Assembly (NCBI GenBank): GCA_035527715.1
Contig: DATKZY010000063.1
Location: forward strand, 1 to 35,169
Length of the DNA stretch: 35,169 nucleotides
Reading direction: 5' to 3'
Source: DSUN01 sp035527715
Lineage (GTDB): Bacteria; Planctomycetota; PUPC01; DSUN01
Made by a program: the position numbers and the translations under genes. The notes under the pieces were generated by a model, which searched no databases, was not told the DNA's origin, and saw only the letters and a program-made list of their open reading frames with translations. This document shows, piece by piece, positions 7,240 to 15,316 of this stretch (positions are counted from its first letter, which is position 1; every line of letters starts with the position of its first letter).

Positions 7240-9312
7240 TCAGAGAATCGAGAAGAGCCAGATGCCCGCGGCGATGAGCAGCGCCGCGACGAAGAACTTG
7301 TAGTAGTAGACGTAGCACCGATGGGTCGAGTCGTGGGTGCCGATGGCCTTCAGCTCGATGTAGGGCACGGGCGCGCGGCGATACCAGCCCACCGCGGCCA
7401 CGTCCCGCCCACTCAGGTCGCGCCGCCGCAGCAGGCCGAAGAGCAGCTCGAAGATGCGAAACGGCTGGCGGTAGTCGAGGAACAGGATGCCCGTGTCGTC
7501 CTGGATCACGAAGTCCTCGCTCCAGATGAGGCCGGGCACGCCGCGGCCGATCACGGTGCCGCGCACGGCGCACGGGATGCCGCGCACGGCGGACACCTTC
7601 ACATTCTTCAGCAGCCCGGCGATACTCGTCTCGGGGTAGCTGCCGCCGCGATAGGCGAAGAGGGTCTTGAGCAGCATGCCCACGCCGAGCGCGGACAGGG
7701 CGAACGGCAGGAGCTTCGCCTCGCCCGTCGCGGCCGCCGCGGCGAGCACCCCGCCGGCCAGGAGCGCGGGCAGGAACATCACGAAGAGGTCCACGAGAAA
7801 CTCGTCCCAGTAGCACTCGGGCCTCTGGAGGTCGAAGACGACGTAGGGCTCCTGGCCCATGCCGGCGGCCTGGCGGCCCAGGTGGTCGAGGCGATGGGCA
7901 ATGAGGGGATGGGTCGAGTTCAGCTCGTAGAACTTCGCCCAGGGGTTCCAGAGGTCCCACCGCATCGCGCCCTTCAGTTGGTCGAGGTCCAGGGCGGGGG
8001 CGACGCCGCCGCGGGCCGAGGCGATGGCGAGGGAGCGGGCGGACCCGGAATCGAAGATGCCCAGGGCGCCCACGGCCTCGAGGCTCGGCTGGCGCGCGGC
8101 GCTCTCGTCGTGGTGCTTGGCGCCCTCTTCCCGCTTGCGGCCGGCCAGGCCGTAGCCGATCTTCACGAGCGCGCGGGCCAGCGCGTTCGGCTCGCCCGTC
8201 GCCTCGCCCGCGAAGCGGTCGGCCCAGTACTCACGCGTCCGCGAGAGCCACAGGACGAGGTACTGCGAGATGACGTAGACGAGGTAGGAGGTGAGCGCGA
8301 TGGCCAGCCGGGCGCCGGCCGACTTGTCGCGCCCCCGCACGCGGACGCGGACGAGCGTGCGATAGACGTAGTAAGACACGAGCGGCACGAGGTAGGCCAT
8401 GGTCATCACCAGCATGTCCCAGTGCACCGCGTGGCCGATCTCGTGGGCCACCACGGCCTCGACCTCGGCCTCGTCCAGCAGCTCGAAGAGCCCGCGGGTG
8501 AGGACCACGCGGGCGTTGTTGGGCGTGTGGCCGTAGGTGAAGGCGTTCGGCGCCCCGTCGTTGATGATGCCGAACCGCGGGAAGCGAATCCCGCGCCGCT
8601 CCGCCAGCCCCTGCACGAACTCCTGGAGGTGGCCGGGAAGGCTCCCCGGGTCCACAAACTCGCACTGGTAGAACCACCGCAGCGACAGGTCCATCAGGAA
8701 CGGGCCGAGGAGGAACTGGAAGGCGACGACGCCCACGCCGATCCAGACCGCGGCCTCGGGGGAAAGCCCGGCGAACTCCACGAGTGCGATCAGCAGCGCG
8801 CCCAGCAGGCCGTAGAGGAGCAGGAGCACGCCGCCCGAGCGGACGGCGAGGTTGGGCAGGGGCCGGGCCGCCGCGGCGATGGCCGCGAGGCGCCCAACCG
8901 CCGGCGTGTCGCCTTCGTCGCGCCCCGTGCCCGCCTCGTGGCCGAGGCCGAGCGAAAGCTCGATGTCGTCGCGCGCCGCGATGTCCTCCAGCTCGCCCTT
9001 GTCGAGCCACAGGCCCCCCGTGTCGCGGCACGCATCAACGGCCAGCCGTCCGCCGAACAGGAGCAGCTTGAGCATCGGCCGGCCGGTCTTGGGGCTGGGG
9101 ACGCGACCGACGCGCCCCTTGCGGGCCGCGCCGTGGAGCATGGCGGCGAGGGCCTTCGGCTTGCGGGTGAAGTGGAAGACCTCGCCCTTGTCGAGCCACA
9201 CGCCGCCGCAGGAGGGGCAGGTGTCCACCTCGACCCCCTGCTTCGTCATCGCGGGCCGCAGCGCCGCGCCGTCACAACGCGGGCAGTTCAGTGCGTGAGC
9301 ACCTTCCGACAT
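7240..9312 (-). CDS. zinc-ribbon/M48 membrane metalloprotease
   Basis: This 690-residue protein starts at the ATG at 9310-9312 with AAGGA 8 bp upstream; longer in-frame readings upstream lack a good start. Residues 10-44 (CPRCDG...CPSCGGVWLDKGE) are a TFIIB-type zinc finger, and 92-110 (VDACRDTGGLWLDKGELED) repeat its second half. Hydrophobic segments lie near 160-180, 188-208, 304-322 and 337-357. The M48 active site HEIGH is at 290-294, with the third zinc ligand E361 in SRTREYWADRFAG. Further membrane segments follow, then a domain around 570-660 (VRGTVIGRGVPGLIWSEDFVIQ...) resembling an OB-fold, and a last transmembrane helix. HtpX-like M48 enzymes cleave membrane proteins for quality control. 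The fusion is longer than ordinary HtpX (about 290 residues). It heads a five-gene run. Confidence 0.9.
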   Translation of the reverse strand: MSEGAHALNCPRCDGAALRPAMTKQGVEVDTCPSCGGVWLDKGEVFHFTRKPKALAAMLHGAARKGRVGRVPSPKTGRPMLKLLLFGGRLAVDACRDTGGLWLDKGELEDIAARDDIELSLGLGHEAGTGRDEGDTPAVGRLAAIAAAARPLPNLAVRSGGVLLLLYGLLGALLIALVEFAGLSPEAAVWIGVGVVAFQFLLGPFLMDLSLRWFYQCEFVDPGSLPGHLQEFVQGLAERRGIRFPRFGIINDGAPNAFTYGHTPNNARVVLTRGLFELLDEAEVEAVVAHEIGHAVHWDMLVMTMAYLVPLVSYYVYRTLVRVRVRGRDKSAGARLAIALTSYLVYVISQYLVLWLSRTREYWADRFAGEATGEPNALARALVKIGYGLAGRKREEGAKHHDESAARQPSLEAVGALGIFDSGSARSLAIASARGGVAPALDLDQLKGAMRWDLWNPWAKFYELNSTHPLIAHRLDHLGRQAAGMGQEPYVVFDLQRPECYWDEFLVDLFVMFLPALLAGGVLAAAAATGEAKLLPFALSALGVGMLLKTLFAYRGGSYPETSIAGLLKNVKVSAVRGIPCAVRGTVIGRGVPGLIWSEDFVIQDDTGILFLDYRQPFRIFELLFGLLRRRDLSGRDVAAVGWYRRAPVPYIELKAIGTHDSTHRCYVYYYKFFVAALLIAAGIWLFSIL

Positions 9313-9483
9313 CTGCGCACTCCTTGACTCCTTGCAAGGAGACGCCGGAGCATTTGCTGCGCCGGCAACCACGGGATACCATAAGGAAAGCAGGAAGGCA
9401 GGAAAAGAGCAAGCCGCACTAGACCGCTGCCCTGGCAGGGAGGACTTCGGCGCACCCGTCGTCCGTGGAACAGGAGTCAGGCT
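9313..9483. promoter_or_regulatory. divergent intergenic region with a perfect 14-bp palindrome
   Basis: This gap separates the M48 protease (minus) from the TIR-TPR gene (plus) and must hold both promoters. CTCCTTGCAAGGAG at 9328-9341 is a perfect palindrome just upstream of the M48 ribosome-binding site and could be an operator. The TIR gene has AGGAG at 9472-9476, 7 bp before its ATG. No convincing -35/-10 pair stands out on either strand; TATGGT on the minus strand near 9380 is the best -10 candidate. Confidence 0.4.
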
Positions 9484-12402
9484 ATGGACGATGACGAGGG
9501 AACTGACAGAGGCAACATCAAGTTCCTCTGCAAGTCCTGCCACCGGCGCTTGGCAGCCCCCGCGAGGGCCGCGGGCAGGTGGGCGCACTGCCCGAGCTGT
9601 GGTATGCGTCAATCCGTCCCGTCGCCCGACGACCTGCCTGGGTCGTCTGCGGATGAGCGCGGTGCGCCCGCCGACGGCAGCAGTGCATCAAGCTCCGCTC
9701 TTCGCTACGACGCCTTCATCAGCTATCGGCATGTGGAACCGGACCGCCGCTGGGCGACGTGGCTTCAGAAGGCCCTGGAAACCTATCGTACGCCCCGGAA
9801 GCTCGTGAGAGACCAGAATGCCGCGCCCCGGCTAGGGCGCGTCTTCCGGGACGAAGACGAGTTGCCCGCATCGGCCGACCTCAGCCGCGAGATCGAGCTC
9901 GCGCTGAAGGACTCCCGTTTCCTGATCGTCGTGTGCTCCCCACGCACGCCGGAGTCCGAGTGGGTGAACAAGGAGGCCCTGCGGTTCCGCCAGATGGGTC
10001 GCGGGGATCACATCCTGGCCTTGCTGATTGAGGGGGAGCCCAGTGAGTCGTTCCCCAGGGCCTTGCGCGAGATTCGCCGCACTCTGGTTGACGGGCGCGG
10101 CCTCAGTCGCGAAAGGATTCAGGAGGTCGAGCCGCTGGCAGCCGATGTACGCACAAGCCGCACAGAGAGCGGCCGCTACCTGAAGCGAATGGCAAGGCTG
10201 CGGCTATTCGCCTGCATCCTCGGCTGCCGCTTCGATGACCTGCGTCGCCGCGAACACGAGCGACAGAATCGCCGACTGGCGCTCGTCGGCGTCGTCCTGA
10301 CGTGTTTACTACTTGTCGTGACGGGCCTGCTGCGCATGGCGATGTACCAAAAGGGACAGGCGGTGCGCCAACGCCTCATCGCAGACGAGCAACGGGGGAT
10401 AGCTGAGAGACAGACGATCGAGGCACAGCATCAGCGGGACCTCGCCCGGGCGGAGAAGACACGGGCCGACGAGGCCCGCCGCAAGGCGGAGGAGGAAGCC
10501 GCCAAGGCCACGGCCGTCGTCGACTTCCTGCGCAAAATGCTCATCTCGGTCAAGCCGGACATTGCGCGCGGTCGTGACGTGACGGTTCGCGACGTGCTGG
10601 ATTGGGCCGCCACCAGCGTGGGTAAGCAGTTCGCAGCCCAACCCGAGGTGGAGAGTGCGGTCCGCATGGTGATCGGTGTCACGTACGAGGCGCTGGGCAG
10701 CAATCAACTGGCGACGGCTCAGTTCGTTGCTGCCAGGAGGGCCTACGAGGGGTCCGGCAAGGGCGAAAGCCCAGACGCACTGGTCGCCTTGAACAACCTG
10801 GCCATTCTGCTCGACAAGGCAGGTGAGCACGCCCAGGCGGAGAAGACGTACAGAGAGGTGCTTGACAAGCAGAAGCGCATCCTTGGCCCAGAGCATAAGG
10901 ACGCCCTCACGACGATGAACAATCTTGCGATCTCGCTAGACCGGCAGGGGAAGTACGCCGGGGCCGAGGCCATCTACCGGCAAGTGCTCGCGACGCGCCA
11001 GCGCGTCCTGGGCGAGAACCACCCAGACACTCTCAAGTCCCTGAACAGCCTCGCGTTCACGTGCTATAACCAACGCCGCTATGCCGAGGGAGAGCAACTC
11101 GCACGGCGGACGCTTCAAGCTCGGCAGCGTATCCTGGGGGAAGATCACCCCGACACATTGAATTCCCTCACCAACCTTGCCGGCTGCTTGGGGAAGCTCG
11201 GCAGACATCAGGAAGCGGCCAAGCTTCACCGCCAGGCGCTGGCCACCAGATTGCGAGTCCTCGGGGAACGGCACCCCAGCACGCTGTCGTCAATGAACGA
11301 CCTGGGCGTCGAGCTGGAAGAGCTCCGCGAGTATTCGGAGGCGGAGCGCATGCACAGGCGGGCGTTCGAGGCGCGCCGAACGATCCTGAGCGCGGAACAT
11401 CCCGACACCCTGCAGTCCATGCACAGACTCGTTCTGACGCTCCACGAGCAGGGCAAGTACGCCGAGGCCGAGGCGATCGGCCGAGAGACCGTCGCGGTGC
11501 GCCGCCGCCTCCTGGGTGCCGAACACCCCGACACTCTCTCCGCGCTCCACAATCTCGCGGCGGCCCTCGCCGCTCAGGGGAAGCACGCGGAGGCCGAGAA
11601 GATCGGCCAGCAGGTGCTTGACGCACGCCGCCGAGCCCTCGGTGAGGAGCATCCCGACGTGGCGCTGTCCATGATCGTCCTTTCCGGCGCACTCAGCGGC
11701 GCGGGGAAGGACGCCGAGGCGTCGAAGCTGCTCCGGCGAGTGCTGGATTTCCGCCAGCGCACGCTGGGCAATGGCCACCCCGATACACTCTATGCCATGA
11801 ACAGCCTGGCGATAACGCTCGACAACCTGGGCAAGTACACAGAGGCAGAAGCCCTCTACCGCGGGGTGCTGGAGGAACGACGCCGCGCCTTGGGCAACAA
11901 CCATCCCGACACACTGGCCACGATGAACTGCCTCGCCGTCAACCTGCACTGCCAGAAGAAGCACGCCCCCGCGGAGGAACTGTTTCGCGAAACCGTTGAG
12001 GCACGGCGTCGCATCCTTGGCGAAGGGCACCCCGACACACTCAGGACGATGAATAAGCTGGCCGATGAGCTGAACAGCCAGGGGAAGCTCGCGGAGGCGG
12101 AGCGGCTTCTGCGAGACATCATCCAGATACGGCGGCGCGTCGTCCGCGACGTAGATGCGGACATGCTCCTGCTCCTGAGCAACGTCGCCGTGCTGTGCAT
12201 CAATCAAGGCAAGAACGCCGACGCCGAGAGGGAGCTGCGGGAGTTGGTGGCTCTCCAGAAACTGAAGTTGGGCTCGCGCCACGCGGACGTCATACGCTCG
12301 ATGCAGCACCTGGCTTTCGTGCTCGAGAAGCAGGGAAAGACGGCGGAGGCACAGAGGGTGCGTGATGAGATGAGCGCACTCCAGAACCGCTCCGGGCAGT
12401 AG
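9484..12402 (+). CDS. zinc ribbon-TIR-transmembrane protein with about 13 TPR repeats
   Basis: This 972-residue protein starts at ATG 9484 (AGGAG 7 bp upstream). Residues 16-40 (CKSCHRR...HCPSCG) are a zinc ribbon. Residues 73-200 are a TIR domain: DAFISYRH opens it, VFRDEDELPASADLSREIE is the central region, and SEWVNKE places E164 where the NADase glutamate of the SxWCxxE motif lies. A transmembrane helix covers 265-284, followed by a charged coiled coil (about 290-340). The rest is about 13 kinesin-light-chain-type TPRs of 42 residues with the signature LGxxHPDTL. TIR domains cleave NAD or make cyclic signals, and TPR arrays bind partner proteins, so this is likely a membrane-tethered sensor or effector. 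It stands alone, has less biased codon use than its neighbours, and no nuclease or partner gene follows. Immunity is inference. Confidence 0.92.
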   Translation: MDDDEGTDRGNIKFLCKSCHRRLAAPARAAGRWAHCPSCGMRQSVPSPDDLPGSSADERGAPADGSSASSSALRYDAFISYRHVEPDRRWATWLQKALETYRTPRKLVRDQNAAPRLGRVFRDEDELPASADLSREIELALKDSRFLIVVCSPRTPESEWVNKEALRFRQMGRGDHILALLIEGEPSESFPRALREIRRTLVDGRGLSRERIQEVEPLAADVRTSRTESGRYLKRMARLRLFACILGCRFDDLRRREHERQNRRLALVGVVLTCLLLVVTGLLRMAMYQKGQAVRQRLIADEQRGIAERQTIEAQHQRDLARAEKTRADEARRKAEEEAAKATAVVDFLRKMLISVKPDIARGRDVTVRDVLDWAATSVGKQFAAQPEVESAVRMVIGVTYEALGSNQLATAQFVAARRAYEGSGKGESPDALVALNNLAILLDKAGEHAQAEKTYREVLDKQKRILGPEHKDALTTMNNLAISLDRQGKYAGAEAIYRQVLATRQRVLGENHPDTLKSLNSLAFTCYNQRRYAEGEQLARRTLQARQRILGEDHPDTLNSLTNLAGCLGKLGRHQEAAKLHRQALATRLRVLGERHPSTLSSMNDLGVELEELREYSEAERMHRRAFEARRTILSAEHPDTLQSMHRLVLTLHEQGKYAEAEAIGRETVAVRRRLLGAEHPDTLSALHNLAAALAAQGKHAEAEKIGQQVLDARRRALGEEHPDVALSMIVLSGALSGAGKDAEASKLLRRVLDFRQRTLGNGHPDTLYAMNSLAITLDNLGKYTEAEALYRGVLEERRRALGNNHPDTLATMNCLAVNLHCQKKHAPAEELFRETVEARRRILGEGHPDTLRTMNKLADELNSQGKLAEAERLLRDIIQIRRRVVRDVDADMLLLLSNVAVLCINQGKNADAERELRELVALQKLKLGSRHADVIRSMQHLAFVLEKQGKTAEAQRVRDEMSALQNRSGQ

Positions 12403-12463
12403 GGAGCAGGAGAGATGGGGTTGGGCGGCGCGGCCCACGTGAGCCGCGTCGCGGGCAGGGTGA

Positions 12464-12477
12464 GGAGGAATTCCTCC
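12464..12477. repeat. perfect 14-bp palindrome between convergent genes
   Basis: GGAGGAATTCCTCC lies in the 104-bp gap between the stop of the TIR-TPR gene and the stop of the last sulfatase gene. There is no loop or T-run, so it is not a standard terminator. Nothing else was seen in this gap. Confidence 0.45.
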
Positions 12478-12506
12478 AGCGGGATGCCTCCACCCCTTCA
12501 CGAGGA

Positions 12507-13892
12507 TCATTTCTTCGGTGCTGGGCTGGCGCGTCGGCCCCATTCGCCGGCGCGCTTCGGGTCGTGGTCGGGGTTGGGCGTGGGCATCTGGGCGTTGACG
12601 GCCTTGCGCCAGTCATCCAGTCTCTTTCGCAACTCGGCGGCCCGCTCGGGCATTGCGGCGGCGAGGTTGCGCGCCTCGCCGATGTCGCGCTTCAGGTTGT
12701 ACAGCTCGAGCGCGCCGTCCTCGAAGAACTCGATGAGCTTCCAGTCGCCCGCCCGGATGGCGCCGCAGGGCGCGGTGTGGTGGTAGTGGGGGTAGTGCCA
12801 GTAGAGCGCGTCGCGCTTGAGCGTGCCGACAGGCTCGAAGAGCGGCACAAGGCTCGCGCCGTCCACGGCGTGCTTCGGGTCGGGCCGCACGCCGGCCAGC
12901 TCGAGCATCGTGGGATAGAAGTCCACGCTGGAGACAGGCACGTTGCACAGCGTGCGCGGCGGCACGATGCCGGGCCAGCGGATGACGAGCGGCACGCGGA
13001 TGCCGCCCTCGTAAAGCGAGCCCTTCTCCGAGCGGAGCGGGGCATTCGACGTCACGACCCCGCCTTGGCCGGTGTACATCTTGATCAAGCCGCCGTTGTC
13101 GGAGAAGAAGATCAGCACCGTGTTGTCGGCGAGCTTCAGTTCGTCGAGCTTGGCCATCACGCGGCCCACGTTTTCATCGAGGGCTTCGATCATCGCGGCA
13201 TAGGCGGGGTTGCACTGCTGGGGCGGGGCCTGGCCGGGCGTGAGCTTCGCCCGGTACTTCTCGACCAGCTCCTTGCGGGCCTCGAGGGGGATGTGGACGG
13301 TGTGGTAGGAGAGGTAGAGGAAGAAGGGCTTGTCCTTGTGGCTCTCGATGAACTTGAGGCCGGCGTCGGTGAGCCCTGAGGTTTGCTTGTCGGTGCGGCT
13401 GGCCGCGCCGGGCACGACGACGTCGAAGCCGTGGTCGGCCGGCTGGCTGCCTTTGCCGCCGAGGTGCCACTTGCCCACGCAGGCCGATGTGTAGCCCGCG
13501 GCCTTCAGCGCCTCGGGCAGCGTCACCTCGTCGGCGGGGAGGTTCTGGTTGAACTTCGGCACGACGAGCTTCGCGTAGGGCCGCCAATGGCCGGGGATGA
13601 AGTCGGTGAGATTCACCGTGGCAGTGTACTTGCCTGTGAGAATGCTCGCGCGGGTGGGCGAGCAGACGGGGCAGGCCGCATAGGCGTCGGTGAAGCGCAG
13701 GCCCTGGGTCGCGAGGCGGTCAATGTTGGGGCTCTCGTGGTACGTGCTGCCATAGCAGCCCAGGTCGGCCCAGCCCAGGTCGTCCACGAGGATGAAGACG
13801 AAGTTGGGCTTGGCCTTCGGCGCGGCGCCGACGAGCGCGCTCGCGCCGAGAACCCCTGCGCCGGCTCGGGCGAGGAAATTGCGTCGCGTCAT
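12507..13892 (-). CDS. secreted sulfatase 1 (Cys-type, S1 family)
   Basis: This 461-residue protein's ATG (13890-13892) overlaps the stop of the upstream sulfatase as ATGA, indicating coupled translation. The leader MTRRNFLARAGAGVLGASAL is a Tat-type signal (RRNFL). FVFILVDDLGWADLGCYGS supplies the first metal-binding Asp pair. CSPTRASILTGKY is the sulfatase signature; its Cys becomes formylglycine in the active enzyme. GKWHLGG and FFSDNGG complete the metal and substrate site. The C-terminal part has the usual GDWKLI...LYNLKRD segment. It is closely related to sulfatase 3 (16513-17928), down to a shared C-terminal stretch AQMPTPNP. It probably removes sulfate esters from glycans in the periplasm or outside the cell; the substrate linkage cannot be read from sequence. 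Confidence 0.95.
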   Translation of the reverse strand: MTRRNFLARAGAGVLGASALVGAAPKAKPNFVFILVDDLGWADLGCYGSTYHESPNIDRLATQGLRFTDAYAACPVCSPTRASILTGKYTATVNLTDFIPGHWRPYAKLVVPKFNQNLPADEVTLPEALKAAGYTSACVGKWHLGGKGSQPADHGFDVVVPGAASRTDKQTSGLTDAGLKFIESHKDKPFFLYLSYHTVHIPLEARKELVEKYRAKLTPGQAPPQQCNPAYAAMIEALDENVGRVMAKLDELKLADNTVLIFFSDNGGLIKMYTGQGGVVTSNAPLRSEKGSLYEGGIRVPLVIRWPGIVPPRTLCNVPVSSVDFYPTMLELAGVRPDPKHAVDGASLVPLFEPVGTLKRDALYWHYPHYHHTAPCGAIRAGDWKLIEFFEDGALELYNLKRDIGEARNLAAAMPERAAELRKRLDDWRKAVNAQMPTPNPDHDPKRAGEWGRRASPAPKK

Positions 13893-15316
13893 GACTTCAC
13901 CCTTTCCACAAGCGAGGCCAGTTGGGCCTTCAGATCCTCGAGCACGGCCTTGTGCTCGGCCGCTGCGGCCAGGTTCCGCATTTCGCCGGGGTCGTTCTCG
14001 AGATCGTACAGCTCCTCGAAGGCCAGGGTATCGGGGCGGGGCGGCTTGAAGGTCTGGATGTACTTCCAGCGGCTCGTGCGGACGGCGAGGATGGGCCAGG
14101 AGCCCAGCTCGGGCTTGATGGCCTCGTAGAGGACGCTCTTCCGCCAGCCCTCGGCCTGGCCTTTGAGGAGCGGCACCAGGCTGCGCCCGTGCATGTTCTC
14201 TGGGATCGGCAGCCCGGCCAGGTCGAGCAGCGTCGGGGCGATGTCGGCATTCAGGATCAGCTCGTCGCACACCGTGCCCTTGAGCCCCGGACCGGAGACG
14301 AGGAAGGGCACGCGCATGGACTCCTCGTAGGCGAGCACCTTGCTGGTGAAGCCGTGCTCGCCCATGAACCAGCCGTTGTCGCCCATGTGGACGATATAGG
14401 TCGTCTCGCGCAGGCCCAGGCGGTCGAGGGCGGCGAGCAGGGCGCCGAGGGCGCGGTCGAGGTCGGTGACGGCGGCGAAGTAGCGGCGGAAGTGGCGGCG
14501 GATGCCGGCCGCGTCGCCGTAGCCGTAGAGCGTGCCGCGCTCGCGGTGGCGGCCGGCCTTCAGGTAGGGCGGCTTGCCCGACAGGTCGTCGCGCCAGTTC
14601 GCCGGCACCGGCATCTTCGCCTCGTCGTAGAGCGCGAGCGTCTCGGGCCGCGCCGGCCAGTCGAACTTGTCGTCCATGTGGGGAATCTGCGTGGCGAGGT
14701 GGAGCAGGAAGGGCTTGCGCGCCGCGGCCGCCGCCTCGAGGAACTCGACGGCTTGGCCGGCCAGGTAGTCCTCGATGAAGCCCTTGGCCACCTTCGGCTG
14801 CCCGCGCTCGATGACCTTGCGGTCGTGGTGCGGGCCGTTCGAGTTGAAGTAAGTGACGAAGTCGAAGCCGGCGCCCGACGGGTCGGCGGGGCGGCTGAGG
14901 TGCCACTTGCCCACGTAGCCGGTCTGGTAGCCGGCGGCCTTGAGAATCTGGGCGAACGTGCGCTCGGCCGGCTTCAGGCCCATGCCGAGGCCCGGCACGC
15001 CATTCGCCCGCCCGTAGCGGCCCGTGAGGCAGCAGGCGCGGCTGGGGCTGCAAATCGAGGTCGCCACGAAGGCGCGGGCGAAGCGCACGCCGCGCGCGGC
15101 CATTGCGTCCATGTTGGGGGTGATGACCAGCGGGTTGGCGCAGCCGAGGGCGTCGAAGCGCTGGTCGTCCGTGAGGATGAAGACGAAGTTGGGCACGCTC
15201 TTCTCCTGAGCCGAAGCGCCGCGCCGCGGCAGGAGCCCGACGGCGGCGAGGCCCGCCGAGGCGAGGAAGCGACGGCGAGCCATCACGCGGCGCCGCGGAG
15301 CATGGCCGGGTCTCAT
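13889..15316 (-). CDS. secreted sulfatase 2 (Cys-type, S1 family)
   Basis: This 475-residue protein uses the ATG at 15314-15316, chosen because it forms an ATGA overlap with the fucosidase stop and has an AGGA just upstream; an internal ATG at 15283 would start MARRRFLASAG but lacks a visible SD. The RRRFLASAGLAAVGL segment is a Tat-type signal. FVFILTDDQRFDALGC provides the first metal ligands, and CSPSRACCLTGRYG is the formylglycine motif. GKWHLSRP and HMGDNGWFMGEHG follow. It ends with ELYDLENDPGEMRNLA, as in many iduronate- or choline-type sulfatases, but no subfamily is assigned. It differs clearly from the other five sulfatases here. It lies between the fucosidase and sulfatase 1 in one transcription unit. 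Confidence 0.94.
   Translation of the reverse strand: MRPGHAPRRRVMARRRFLASAGLAAVGLLPRRGASAQEKSVPNFVFILTDDQRFDALGCANPLVITPNMDAMAARGVRFARAFVATSICSPSRACCLTGRYGRANGVPGLGMGLKPAERTFAQILKAAGYQTGYVGKWHLSRPADPSGAGFDFVTYFNSNGPHHDRKVIERGQPKVAKGFIEDYLAGQAVEFLEAAAAARKPFLLHLATQIPHMDDKFDWPARPETLALYDEAKMPVPANWRDDLSGKPPYLKAGRHRERGTLYGYGDAAGIRRHFRRYFAAVTDLDRALGALLAALDRLGLRETTYIVHMGDNGWFMGEHGFTSKVLAYEESMRVPFLVSGPGLKGTVCDELILNADIAPTLLDLAGLPIPENMHGRSLVPLLKGQAEGWRKSVLYEAIKPELGSWPILAVRTSRWKYIQTFKPPRPDTLAFEELYDLENDPGEMRNLAAAAEHKAVLEDLKAQLASLVERVKS

Noticed and set aside
4226..7303. Plus-strand ORF of over 1000 codons
   Set aside because: It mirrors the codons of the dehydrogenase and secreted-protein genes; high GC in third positions removes stops on the opposite strand. 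No recognisable domain.
9484..12402. Thoeris or another complete named defence system
   Set aside because: No ThsA-like SIR2/Macro effector or other partner gene lies next to the TIR gene; only a single-gene candidate is supportable.
12507..15053. An 848-codon fusion of sulfatase 1 with an upstream reading
   Set aside because: The N-terminal half is an out-of-frame reading of sulfatase 2; the Tat leader and ATGA overlap define the real start.
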